DNA from: an uncultured Geobacteraceae bacterium
GTDB taxonomy: Bacteria; Desulfobacterota; Desulfuromonadia; Geobacterales; Pseudopelobacteraceae
Length of the DNA stretch: 45,920 bases
Direction: 5' to 3'
Assembly: GCA_903901875.1 (NCBI GenBank)
Contig: CAIUSO010000042.1
Location: 1-45,920, forward strand
A model generated the notes under the pieces. It did no database searches and was not told the origin of the DNA. It worked only from the letters and a program-made list of their open reading frames with translations. Of this stretch, positions 9,163 to 17,365 are shown in pieces (within the stretch, counting starts at the first letter, position 1; each line of letters starts with the position of its first letter). A program made the position numbers and the translations under genes.

Positions 9163-9318
9163 TCAGCTTACTATATCTTCAAGAGCCGCTGCAACCTCCT
9201 GGATATATTCATCATCATATCCAGCCTCACTCAGGAGTTCATAAAAATGAAACGCAACCTGAACAGGCCGGTTGTGATTAAGTAATGACTCTTCAATAGT
9301 ACGCAGCAACTCTTCCAT
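9163..9318 (-). CDS. Small unknown protein (51 aa)
   Basis: Reading from ATG 9318 to TGA 9163-9165 gives a 51-aa acidic protein: MEELLRTIEESLLNHNRP, then VQVAFHFYELLSEAGYDDEY and IQEVAAALEDIVS. It is predicted to be almost wholly helical, with acidic amphipathic helices. The composition is protein-like, which argues for a real gene. GGGAG lies about 14 bases upstream, rather far. It is 53 bp upstream of the membrane protease gene on the same strand. I do not recognise the family. Confidence 0.55.
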   Translation of the reverse strand: MEELLRTIEESLLNHNRPVQVAFHFYELLSEAGYDDEYIQEVAAALEDIVS

Positions 9319-9498
9319 GGGGTAATCTTCTGCTCCCTTTCAACGTTGGTAATAGGTGGTAAGTTACCTCTATACTCCCCATCGGTCAATAGCGAATCTC
9401 ACGTACCAATTGAGTTTTTACGTCTACACCAGGGCTTGAAATGTCCTCTTGGCTACAACACAGCATTAGTTCCGGCTCGTGCGGGTTGGCAAACAGAA

Positions 9499-9528
9499 AT
9501 GGTGCGGACAATCCATGCCCCGCACCAT
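9499..9528 (-). terminator. Predicted Rho-independent terminator after the pilA-C-like gene
   Basis: On the minus strand, ATGGTGCGG and CCGCACCAT form a perfect 9-bp stem (9528-9520 and 9507-9499) with a 12-base loop, followed by TTTCTGTTT. It lies about 30 bases past the stop codon at 9556, so the two pilin genes can form their own transcript. Confidence 0.6.
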
Positions 9529-9555
9529 TTACAATTCAATAACGTGCCATCCGGT

Positions 9556-9858
9556 CTATTGTTCTTTCCAGTCGCCGGTAAAACCGGCGGATGCCGTACC
9601 GACCGGAGTAGAGGGAAGTGCCACACCGGTGTTTGATGACTTCCAAATTCTGGTATCACCTGATGAAGTACCGAAGACGAATGTACCACTGGAATGAACG
9701 GTAGTGAGGACATACCCTGATGCAGAACCTGTGTAAGCAGCAGTAACACCAGACGACAACGTGACATTCATTGTTGAAGTACCACTGCCGAGCGTTTGCG
9801 CAAATGCGGAAGACGCAAACATAAGAATTGAAGCTGAAATCAAAATTGTTTTTTTCAT
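9556..9858 (-). CDS. PilA-C/Spc-like secreted protein paired with the short pilin
   Basis: 100 aa with a clear Sec signal peptide (MKKTILISASILMFASSAFA, cut after residue 20) and a mature 80-residue Ser/Thr/Gly-rich beta domain without cysteine. Its motifs (GTFVFGTSSGDTRIW) resemble the globular C-terminal domain of full-length bacterial pilins. In Geobacter the short pilin PilA-N is encoded next to such a protein, called PilA-C or Spc, which stabilises or assembles with PilA-N. Gene order, strand, size and secretion signal all fit. Homology is judged by eye, so the exact family is not certain. It lies 30 bp downstream of pilA-N, with AAAGG 10 bases before the ATG. Confidence 0.7.
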   Translation of the reverse strand: MKKTILISASILMFASSAFAQTLGSGTSTMNVTLSSGVTAAYTGSASGYVLTTVHSSGTFVFGTSSGDTRIWKSSNTGVALPSTPVGTASAGFTGDWKEQ

Positions 9859-9871
9859 GTGAAGGCCGCCT

Positions 9872-9888
9872 TTCTTAATAATTAAGAA
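9872..9888 (-). repeat. Perfect 17-bp AT palindrome between pilA-N stop and pilA-C ribosome binding site
   Basis: TTCTTAAT-A-ATTAAGAA sits immediately after the pilA-N TAA and directly abuts the AAAGG of the next gene. It could form a weak hairpin in the mRNA that processes or attenuates the transcript, giving unequal amounts of the two subunits. It could also be chance in an AT-rich gap. Confidence 0.5.
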
Positions 9889-10098
9889 TTAGTTAGGATA
9901 GTAACCGTTATCAGTAAAATAAGCTTCAAGAGCTGTCTTGATGTTCTTGATATCCGAGGTGGCTGCGGTGTTATAACCACGTGCACGATATGCCGAGAAC
10001 TGGGGGATGGCGATTGCTGCCAGAATACCGATAATTGCGACAACAATCAGCAATTCGATCAGGGTAAAACCTTTTTTACTGCCCATTTTTTTTAACAT
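9889..10098 (-). CDS. pilA: Short type IV pilin PilA-N (Geobacter type)
   Basis: 69 aa. The leader MLKKMGSKKG ends in Gly before the cleavage site, and the mature 59-aa pilin begins FTLIELLIVVAIIGILAAIA with Glu5. PilD would cut and N-methylate Phe1. The protein stops after the N-terminal helix and has no globular domain, as in Geobacter PilA-N. Aromatics of the mature form are F1, F24, Y27, Y32, Y50, F51, Y56 and Y57: eight, against six in G. sulfurreducens PilA (from memory). ATG 10098 has AGGAGA 6 bases upstream. An extension to 10167 would reach the predicted transcription start and is not used. Confidence 0.95.
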   Translation of the reverse strand: MLKKMGSKKGFTLIELLIVVAIIGILAAIAIPQFSAYRARGYNTAATSDIKNIKTALEAYFTDNGYYPN

Positions 10099-10173
10099 GT
10101 TTTTTCTCCTTTCAAGTATATGCTCTCGCGAGCTGCTGGTACCGACATCGAACGTATATGTCTTCATTTCTCA

Positions 10174-10188
10174 GCAATAATTGTGCCA
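10174..10188 (-). promoter_or_regulatory. Sigma-54 promoter of the pilA operon
   Basis: The minus strand reads TGGCAC-AATTA-TTGC, a full match to the -24/-12 consensus TGGCAC-N5-TTGC. The expected start of transcription is near 10162, giving a leader of about 64 bases. Sigma-54 and the activator PilR control pilA in Geobacter and Pseudomonas, so this fits. Confidence 0.85.
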
Positions 10189-10269
10189 TTCAATTAAACA
10201 GACCTTAAGTAACCAAATTAAAAGTATAATATCTCATTCGATGAAATTAATTTGTAAAAATGTATTAAA

Positions 10270-10293
10270 TTTTGTCACTGCCAGGTGACAAAA
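10270..10293. promoter_or_regulatory. Perfect 9-bp dyad, candidate enhancer (PilR-type) site for pilA
   Basis: TTTTGTCAC-TGCCAG-GTGACAAAA is a perfect inverted repeat centred about 120 bases upstream of the predicted sigma-54 transcription start, the usual place for an activator site. It carries TGTC/GACA half sites. It also lies about 100 bases from the divergent chemoreceptor promoter, so it could coordinate both. Confidence 0.55.
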
Positions 10294-10381
10294 ATTGTTA
10301 CCCAGAGAACCGCACCCGCAAGAAGAGCGGAGTATCAACGCGTAGATGATAAATATTTCTGGCCTTTTTCACGTATATATG

Positions 10382-10411
10382 TTGAAATTAATGATTAACA
10401 GCACGTATTAT
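10382..10411 (+). promoter_or_regulatory. Predicted sigma-70 promoter of the chemoreceptor operon
   Basis: TTGAAA (10382-10387), 18 bases, TATTAT (10406-10411): five of six matches to each hexamer. It would start transcription near 10418, about 70 bases before the chosen ATG. Together with the pilA control region it fills the 389-bp gap 10099-10487. Confidence 0.5.
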
Positions 10412-10487
10412 ATAGTTTATTAGCGTTATTTTATCTTTGATCCCGTACATGCGAACAGAAATAACTCTACCTACTGAGGGAGATGAC

Positions 10488-12524
10488 ATGCGATTAACAT
10501 TGGCAACAAAGGTTTTCTGTATCATCGGTATCACACTTTTTGCCGGTTTCACCGTCCTCGGCTGTACCGCCCTCTGGTTGAGCATTGATTCCACCATGAC
10601 CCTGGAGGCGTCGTCATCCAAGGAGTTTGCGGCCTCGGTCCAGAAATCGGTCGAGGAGTTCATGGTGGTCGGCAATCAAGAGGCCATCAACCGGTACGTA
10701 AAGCACCTCAAGGATGATAAAACCGTCGTTGATCTGGGGATCTACAACAAAAGCGGCACCCTGTCATCGGGGGGGGCGGTGGAGCCTCTGGTGCTTGAAA
10801 GCTTTAAAACCGGTAAACCGGTGACTGTTAAACGTGAACGGGGCGGCATCCATACCATCACCAATATCATTCCGATGAAGAACGAGGCCCGTTGCAAGGG
10901 GTGTCACCCGGAAGATGGCTTTCTCGGGGCCACGGTGCTCACCACGTCACTGGAAGATGGCTACGCCAGTTCCAAAAAACTTGTCATCACGCTGACCATA
11001 CTGGGCGGCACCTGCTTTATACTGATTGTCGGCGGTATGTTTCTCTTTTTCCGGCTCACCATTATCAGGAATATTGTTGAAATTTCAAAAAAAATCCTTG
11101 CCCTGTCGGAGGGGGCCGGTGACCTTACCATCCAGGTTCCGGTAAAAACAACCGACGAAATCGGTATGCTGGCCGAAGGCGTGAACAGCCTCATCAAGCG
11201 ACTCAACACCATTATGTCAGACATTTACGACCAGGCCGGCCATGTGGCGATTACCTCATGCAGCACCATGGTCAGTATAGAGATGCTGGCGGCATCGGTT
11301 TTTGAATCCAAGGAACTGTCAGAGTCGGTGGCCGTCGCCTCGGAAGAGATGGCGGCAACCCTGAATGACGTGGCGGTCACGACCGCCCGGGCATCCACCC
11401 TGTCCCAACAGGTTGATGATGCCGCCAAAGAGGGACAGAACGTAGTTTGTGAGACATCGGAAAGTATTGAGCAGATACGGGGCGGGGTAGAAAAGACCCT
11501 GCGGGTGATGGGACGCCTTGAGCACTCTTCTGGCCAGATCGGTGAAATCATCGGCATGATAGAAGATGTGGCCGACCAGACGAATCTACTGGCCCTCAAC
11601 GCCGCCATCGAAGCGGCCCGGGCCGGAGAAGCCGGCCGTGGTTTTGCCGTCGTTGCCGATGAGGTCAAAAATCTTTCGGGCAAGACCTCTGCCTCAACCC
11701 AGCAAATTTCGTCCATCATCAAGGCGATCCAGAAAGATATCAAGGAAGCAATGCTGTCAATTGAAGAAGAGAAAATGCGTGTTGCCCACGGGGTTGAAAA
11801 CTCTTCCCGGGCCATCAATCAGATTGTCAGTATTCTGGGGCTCGCGTCGGAATCGGCTGATATGATCAACTCAATTGCCATTGCCACCGAAGAACAGAGC
11901 GCAACGACGTCCGACATTTCGCAGAAAATACATCAAATATCCGAATCAACCGGGGAGATCCAAGTTCAGATGGACAAGTCCATCGTCACCTTTGAAGATC
12001 TTTCAAAAACTGCCGAACAGATTTACAATACCGTCGGCAAGTTCAAGGTGGGTAATTTCCATGACACCGTAAAAGATTTTGCCAATGATCTGCATGATCA
12101 GGTAGTAACGGAATTGGCCAAGGCGATGCAAGGGGGGCAGATTACCATGGAGGCCCTGTTCAATACGACGTACACCCCCGTACCGAACACCATGCCGCAA
12201 AAATACTCCTCGGCGTTCGATCAGCTTTTCGACCGCATTATTTCTCCCTTACAGGAAAACGTGATCCAGAAAGATACCAGATTGATGTTTGTCATCTGCG
12301 TCGACCAGAACGGCTACTGCCCGTCACACAACAAGCGAAGTGACCGTTCAAAGCGTATTTTCAACGATAAAACCGGTATCCGCGCGGCAAAAAACCAGGC
12401 CGACTTCCTGCTTCAGACCTACATGCGGGATACGGGCGAGGTAATGAACGACATGTCGCGGCCCATTAGTATCAACGGCAAACATTGGGGAGCAATTCGC
12501 TTCGGCTACAATACGGGAAAGTAG
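10488..12524 (+). CDS. Methyl-accepting chemotaxis protein with periplasmic heme-c motif and extra C-terminal sensory domain
   Basis: 678 aa. A first helix (about 8-30) is followed by a periplasmic domain with CKGCH (C136-H140), a second helix (about 164-188), HAMP, and the signalling domain with the hyperconserved hairpin tip around [20 protein letters not shown]. After the signalling helices comes an extra 130-residue domain (about 540-678) with [17 protein letters not shown] and [11 protein letters not shown] motifs, shared by a subset of chemoreceptors and likely a second ligand-binding domain. Heme-c PAS chemoreceptors are known in Geobacter. ATG 10488 has GGGAGATGAC before it. It is first in an operon with cheV and a hybrid kinase and is divergent from pilA, suggesting redox control of motility or pili (inference). 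Confidence 0.9.
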   Translation: MRLTLATKVFCIIGITLFAGFTVLGCTALWLSIDSTMTLEASSSKEFAASVQKSVEEFMVVGNQEAINRYVKHLKDDKTVVDLGIYNKSGTLSSGGAVEPLVLESFKTGKPVTVKRERGGIHTITNIIPMKNEARCKGCHPEDGFLGATVLTTSLEDGYASSKKLVITLTILGGTCFILIVGGMFLFFRLTIIRNIVEISKKILALSEGAGDLTIQVPVKTTDEIGMLAEGVNSLIKRLNTIMSDIYDQAGHVAITSCSTMVSIEMLAASVFESKELSESVAVASEEMAATLNDVAVTTARASTLSQQVDDAAKEGQNVVCETSESIEQIRGGVEKTLRVMGRLEHSSGQIGEIIGMIEDVADQTNLLALNAAIEAARAGEAGRGFAVVADEVKNLSGKTSASTQQISSIIKAIQKDIKEAMLSIEEEKMRVAHGVENSSRAINQIVSILGLASESADMINSIAIATEEQSATTSDISQKIHQISESTGEIQVQMDKSIVTFEDLSKTAEQIYNTVGKFKVGNFHDTVKDFANDLHDQVVTELAKAMQGGQITMEALFNTTYTPVPNTMPQKYSSAFDQLFDRIISPLQENVIQKDTRLMFVICVDQNGYCPSHNKRSDRSKRIFNDKTGIRAAKNQADFLLQTYMRDTGEVMNDMSRPISINGKHWGAIRFGYNTGK

Positions 12525-12537
12525 GAGACCTCTTTTC

Positions 12538-13476
12538 ATGCACCAGTTACCGGATAAAAATGAAATTCTGCTGGAAAGCGGCACCAACGAACTTGAAATA
12601 GTCGAGTTTTGTGTGGACGACGGCATAACGGCAAAGTACTTCGGAGTCAATGTCGCAAAGGTACGCGAAATAATCCGCAGGCCGTTGCTCCGTTCGGTTG
12701 TCCATGCACCGGACTCAATAGCCGGTATGATGACCCTGCGCTCCAATGTCATTCCGGTGATTGATCTGGCGGTTATTCTGGGCCAACACCAGGAGAAGGA
12801 AGCGGATAAAATAGTCGTGCTTGAATTCAACCGGGTTGTGGTCGGTGTGCTGGTCAACTCGGTTTCGCGGATTTATAGACTCTCATGGGGACAGATAGAA
12901 TCACCGCCGGCAATTTCCAGCGGTTCCTACATTACGGGCGTCGTCAAAATGGATGACCGCATCATACTGATACTTGACTTTGAGGGGATCATTGCCACGT
13001 TATACGGCACCGGTGTAATCGAGACTCCAGCACTGGTTTCCCTCGACGAAGGGGGGAGGCTCCCCGGCATCGGTAAAAAAATTCTGGTGGCCGATGACTC
13101 AACCTTCATACGGAACCAGATCTGCGCATCCCTGAAAAATGCCGGATACACGGTGATTGAAACCATTAATGGTGAAGAGGCGTGGAAGGTCATCAACGGT
13201 GCCCTCACCACCGGCAGTTTTGATATTGATGCCATTATCTCCGATGTTGAGATGCCGATCATGGATGGTCTCCATCTGGTGAAGTTGATCAGGGAAAAAC
13301 CGCTCCTCGTTAATCTGCCGGTCTTCGTGTTCAGTTCCCTGGCATCGGAGGAAAATATTAAAAAATGGGAGAATCTTGCCATTAACAAGGTTCTCACCAA
13401 ACCGGATCTCCCCCTGCTGGTAACCATCCTCGGCACGTGCCTGGCTGAGTGCGCCGGGAACACCGACACACCGTAG
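12538..13476 (+). CDS. cheV: CheV: CheW-receiver chemotaxis coupling protein
   Basis: 312 aa. The CheW domain (about 15-160: [45 protein letters not shown]) couples receptors to CheA. A receiver (about 181-305) has D186/D187, phospho-Asp236 in [10 protein letters not shown], and K288 in LTKP. CheV adjusts receptor-kinase coupling by phosphorylation. It starts at ATG 12538, with AGGAGACC just after the chemoreceptor stop at 12524. It follows the heme chemoreceptor directly, so it probably works with that receptor. Confidence 0.95.
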   Translation: MHQLPDKNEILLESGTNELEIVEFCVDDGITAKYFGVNVAKVREIIRRPLLRSVVHAPDSIAGMMTLRSNVIPVIDLAVILGQHQEKEADKIVVLEFNRVVVGVLVNSVSRIYRLSWGQIESPPAISSGSYITGVVKMDDRIILILDFEGIIATLYGTGVIETPALVSLDEGGRLPGIGKKILVADDSTFIRNQICASLKNAGYTVIETINGEEAWKVINGALTTGSFDIDAIISDVEMPIMDGLHLVKLIREKPLLVNLPVFVFSSLASEENIKKWENLAINKVLTKPDLPLLVTILGTCLAECAGNTDTP

Positions 13477-13574
13477 GATTGATTCCGCTCACAAGAGCAG
13501 AGGCCAGAGGTCACGTGGAAAACAAGTCAACAGAATTTTCTGCCTCCCCATCACAGCATACGGGAAGCACCCCC

Positions 13575-16500
13575 ATGAACTACCTGCCAACCATCGGAAA
13601 AAATTCTCTCCTGCTGCATGGCGTGGTACTCGTTCTCTGGCTGGTATGCTGCTATTACCTGGTGGAAAACTTTGTCAACAAGCGCCTTGAAGTTGCTCTT
13701 CAAACCCATGGGAAAGAACTTGAGCAGACAACCGCTGCCGTAACCTACCATTTTGACCATACCATTTCATTCCTGCAGGTCATGCCAACGGCAGTCGCTG
13801 CGGATATCGACGTCATAACCCCGTTCCGGTCTGTAAACCATACCAACCTCTCTACCATGGACAAGACCGAACCGCGGCGGGCTTTCCTTGAGTCCCAGCC
13901 ACAGGTCCGGGACCTGAACCAGCATCTGGAGTTACGAAAACGGGAACTTGACGTGGACGTCATCTGGGTCATCAATTCCAACGGCATCTGTGTCGCCTCC
14001 AGCAATTCGAAACAGCCCGAATCATTTCTCGGCACAAACTATTCAGACCGGGAATATTTTGGGGCGGCCATGTCCGGCATGAATGGCAAACAGTATGCCG
14101 TTGGCCGCAAAACCAGTATTCCCGGCCTCTACTTTTCCGCACCCCTCTCTGATCACAAGAAAATTGTCGGTGCGGTCGTGGTAAAAATTGAGGTGGACCG
14201 GCTTTCCCAATGGTTCAAGCGGTTCAATTGTTTTATTACCGATTTATCGGGGGTCATCATACTCTCCAATGACAAGGGCTTGGAATTCCACGCCCTTCCC
14301 GATGCCCCTGTCTATCGTAAGTCACCCGTCAATCTGGACAACCAGTACAAACGCCACGAATTTCCCGTGCTGGCAGTTAACACCTTCGGAGACCGGTACC
14401 CCTCCTATCACTCCTTTACCCTGCCCGGCAGTGACATCCCCCATATGCTGTCAAAGGGCCCCCAATCCGCAAACGGCTATACCGTCCACACCTATGCAAA
14501 AATATCGGAAATTGACCAGTTACAGCAGGTACGGACCCAGTTCACCATTCTCACCTTCATCTCCGGTGCCGCCCTGATCTTCCTCATCAGCGGCATCCGA
14601 AGGTATCTCCGTGACATGCGCACCTCCATAGCCGCTGCCGAAGCTGCCAACAAGGGCAAGAGCATGTTTCTGGCCAACATGAGCCATGAAATCCGCACCC
14701 CCATGAACGGCATCATCGGAATGACCGAGTTGTGCCTCGCGACCGCCATCGATACCGAGCAAAAAATGTATCTGGATCTGGTCAAATGTTCGGCTGAAAA
14801 TCTCCTCACCATCATCAATGATATCCTTGACTTTTCAAAAATCGAAGCGGGAAAATACGATCTGGAAATGGCCCCCTTTCGTCTCCGGTCCACCGTTGGC
14901 AAGATCCTTCAGGGGATTGCGGTACGGGGGGTGGAAAAGAACATCGAAGTACTCTTCAACCCGCAACCGGAGGTGCCGGATGCGCTGGTCGGAGACGCCG
15001 GGCGACTCAGGCAGGTGCTTATCAATCTGGTGGGAAACGCCATCAAGTTCACCCCCCAAGGGGATGTGGTGGTCGGCATCCGTGTCGCCACAGAGAGCGA
15101 ACATGATTGTCTCCTTGAGTTTACCGTCACGGACCAGGGCATCGGAATCCATCCCGACAATATTGCCTCAATTTTTGCCCCCTTTGAACAGGGGGATTCG
15201 TCAACGGCCAAGACCTATGGCGGCACCGGACTGGGGCTTGCCATATCCCGAAACCTTGCGGAGATGATGGGGGGGGCAATCAGTGTTGAAAGCACCGTAA
15301 ACGTCGGCAGCACCTTCACATTCACCGCCCGGTTCGGCATCAACCCCACGCAGAACCACGCCCATCAGGCCATTCTATCACTGAAGGGATGTTCCGCCCT
15401 GGTGGTCGATGACAAGGCAATCAATCGCACTCTGATCGCCACTTATCTTGAACGGTGGGGAGTTGTCACCGAGACAGCAGAAAGTGCCGACCAGGCACGT
15501 CTGCTCTTGGAACAGACACAAAAAGCCGGGGCAACCTATGACGTTGCGTTGATTGACGTGATAATGCCGGAACGGGATGGATGGCAACTGGCTGAACAGA
15601 TTCGTCAGCGACCGGAGTACGACCACCTCAACTGTATCCTCATGCCTCCTGCCGGAATGAAAGTGGATTCCGCGCGGGGCGAAGCACTTGGCATTGTCGG
15701 CTACCTGACCACGCCGGTGATTTATGCGGAACTGCATGATCTGCTCTGCCGGATTTCTTCCGGTGTGGACCTGCGTAAACAATCTGCATCAGCCGCCCCC
15801 CCCCTTGAAGTGTATGAAAACGGCAAGGCCCTCTCCATACTGGTGGTGGAAGATATCAAGGTCAACCAGATTCTTATCAAAACCATCCTCACCCGCTTCG
15901 GCCACACGGTTACCCTGGCGGGAAATGGCGAGGAGGCTGTTCGGATGTGGGGTGAATCGGCAGGCTTCAATCTGATCTTCATGGATGTGCAGATGCCGGT
16001 TATGGATGGTTTTCAGACCACCCGTGCCATCAGGGGGATGGAAGTCGGAACGGAGAAGCATATTCCAATCGTTGCCATGACCGCCTATGCCATGAAGGAA
16101 GATCGTGACAAATGCCGGCAGGCCGGCATGGATGACTATATCAGTAAACCGTTCCATCCGGATGATATCACTGCCGCCATGGGACGGCTTGTGGAGAAAG
16201 GGCTCCTTTTTACTACCCTCCCTGCAGCCCCCCTGCAACGTGAGACGCCCCCCGCTCCGGCCGATAACGATGCAACACTGCAGGTTTTTAACCGTAGTGC
16301 TCTCCTGGAACGTCTGGGTAACCAGGATGAGCTTGTCCCGGACATGCTGGACCTGTTCAGGGAGGCGATGGACCACCATTTTCTGGAACTGGAGGTGGCC
16401 CTTATCTCCTCTGATCTCGTCAAAGTGAAAGATCACGCCCATGCAATAAAAGGGGTGGCCGGTAATGTTTCCGTTGAGCGGGTCTATAGGGCTGCCCGCT

Positions 16501-16964
16501 CCCTTGAAGAGAATACCGCAGCGGGACAAACGGAAAAAGTCGCGGATGGTGTACTGTTGGTGAGGAAGGAATACCGCCTGTTCACGGCGACACAAAATGA
16601 AGATCACCCGGGGTCACTGTCCGATGAGGCTCCGGCAGTTTTCAACATTGACAGCTTACAGGGGCGTTTCGGCACTATCAAGGAGCAGCTGACAGAATAT
16701 ATCGGACTGTTCATTGACGAGGTTGACCAGACGCTCCCCGAGCTGGAACGGGCAATAGGAGCGGACGACGCTCAAGGCGTTGCCCGCCTCACCCACTCCC
16801 TCAACGGAGTTACCTGTAACATCGGGGCAGAACGAATGCATCTGGTCAGCAAATCCCTGGGCCTGTCGGCCAAGGGGGGGGAGTTTGCCTCACTCCCGGA
16901 GAAGCTGATTTTACTGCAACGGGAGTATGAGCTTTTTAAAGATGAAGCAAATGATTTCAGGTAG
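13575..16964 (+). CDS. Hybrid histidine kinase: Cache sensor, two receivers, two HPt domains
   Basis: 1129 aa. Helix about 12-32, a dCache-type periplasmic sensor (about 45-315), helix about 325-342, HisKA with [11 protein letters not shown] (H371), HATPase ([10 protein letters not shown]), receiver 1 (Asp661), receiver 2 (Asp804, K858), HPt 1 (HAIKG, H956) and HPt 2 (HSLNG, H1074). Receiver 1 is degenerate: the switch Thr/Ser region reads LMPPAG and the conserved Lys is Thr713 (LTTP), though the Asp remains. HPt 2 has Asn where Lys is usual. All phosphorelay parts are in one chain, so it can pass phosphate to external receivers. ATG 13575 was chosen (GGGAAG upstream); GTG 13515 is possible. 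The 3' end overlaps the converging receiver gene by 8 bp. Confidence 0.9.
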   Translation: MNYLPTIGKNSLLLHGVVLVLWLVCCYYLVENFVNKRLEVALQTHGKELEQTTAAVTYHFDHTISFLQVMPTAVAADIDVITPFRSVNHTNLSTMDKTEPRRAFLESQPQVRDLNQHLELRKRELDVDVIWVINSNGICVASSNSKQPESFLGTNYSDREYFGAAMSGMNGKQYAVGRKTSIPGLYFSAPLSDHKKIVGAVVVKIEVDRLSQWFKRFNCFITDLSGVIILSNDKGLEFHALPDAPVYRKSPVNLDNQYKRHEFPVLAVNTFGDRYPSYHSFTLPGSDIPHMLSKGPQSANGYTVHTYAKISEIDQLQQVRTQFTILTFISGAALIFLISGIRRYLRDMRTSIAAAEAANKGKSMFLANMSHEIRTPMNGIIGMTELCLATAIDTEQKMYLDLVKCSAENLLTIINDILDFSKIEAGKYDLEMAPFRLRSTVGKILQGIAVRGVEKNIEVLFNPQPEVPDALVGDAGRLRQVLINLVGNAIKFTPQGDVVVGIRVATESEHDCLLEFTVTDQGIGIHPDNIASIFAPFEQGDSSTAKTYGGTGLGLAISRNLAEMMGGAISVESTVNVGSTFTFTARFGINPTQNHAHQAILSLKGCSALVVDDKAINRTLIATYLERWGVVTETAESADQARLLLEQTQKAGATYDVALIDVIMPERDGWQLAEQIRQRPEYDHLNCILMPPAGMKVDSARGEALGIVGYLTTPVIYAELHDLLCRISSGVDLRKQSASAAPPLEVYENGKALSILVVEDIKVNQILIKTILTRFGHTVTLAGNGEEAVRMWGESAGFNLIFMDVQMPVMDGFQTTRAIRGMEVGTEKHIPIVAMTAYAMKEDRDKCRQAGMDDYISKPFHPDDITAAMGRLVEKGLLFTTLPAAPLQRETPPAPADNDATLQVFNRSALLERLGNQDELVPDMLDLFREAMDHHFLELEVALISSDLVKVKDHAHAIKGVAGNVSVERVYRAARSLEENTAAGQTEKVADGVLLVRKEYRLFTATQNEDHPGSLSDEAPAVFNIDSLQGRFGTIKEQLTEYIGLFIDEVDQTLPELERAIGADDAQGVARLTHSLNGVTCNIGAERMHLVSKSLGLSAKGGEFASLPEKLILLQREYELFKDEANDFR

Positions 16965-17352
16965 TTTCAGATACCAGTCCCAACTCAATCAGTTTCTGGG
17001 TAAGCTCGCTCTTGGAGATCGGCTTACGTAAATAGGCCTCGCACTGATTCTTGAAAGCACGAAGCACATTCTCGCTGTCCGACAGGGCCGACGTCATAAT
17101 AACACAGGTGTGGTCCAACTGCCGTTCATGTTCCACCATTCGAATCCGTTTGAGCACTTCATGACCGTTCATTTCGGGCATCATAATATCCAGCGTGACA
17201 AGATCGTACAATTCACCTGATTCAAGTGCCAGCAGATAGGCCTCCAACCCCTCCACACCATTGCTGGCCATGTCACATTCTCCGAACTTCGACAGCAAGG
17301 CCATCAGCAATTTACGACTGACAAAATCATCTTCAACCACTAGAATTTTCAT
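16957..17352 (-). CDS. Single-domain (CheY-like) response regulator
   Basis: 131 aa, a bare receiver: [10 protein letters not shown], phospho-Asp55 in [12 protein letters not shown]87/S88 switch region, K110 in LRKP. There is no output domain, so it acts by protein interaction or as a phosphate carrier. ATG 17352 has AAAGG 7 bases upstream and lies 13 bp after the stop of the Cache-PAS kinase. It is third in the operon 22949-16957, and its end overlaps the end of the converging HPt kinase gene. A phosphate donor among these kinases is likely. Confidence 0.9.
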   Translation of the reverse strand: MKILVVEDDFVSRKLLMALLSKFGECDMASNGVEGLEAYLLALESGELYDLVTLDIMMPEMNGHEVLKRIRMVEHERQLDHTCVIMTSALSDSENVLRAFKNQCEAYLRKPISKSELTQKLIELGLVSETT

Positions 17353-17365
17353 AACATACCTTTCT

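Noticed and set aside
10099-10167. Longer pilA start adding 23 residues
   Set aside because: It would begin at or before the predicted sigma-54 start site, and a good ribosome binding site precedes ATG 10098.
13449-13574. Earlier start of the hybrid kinase overlapping cheV
   Set aside because: The added residues lack a membrane or sensor pattern, and the first helix begins soon after ATG 13575.
15789-16607. 272-codon minus-strand open frame
   Set aside because: Antisense to the second receiver and first HPt of the hybrid kinase.
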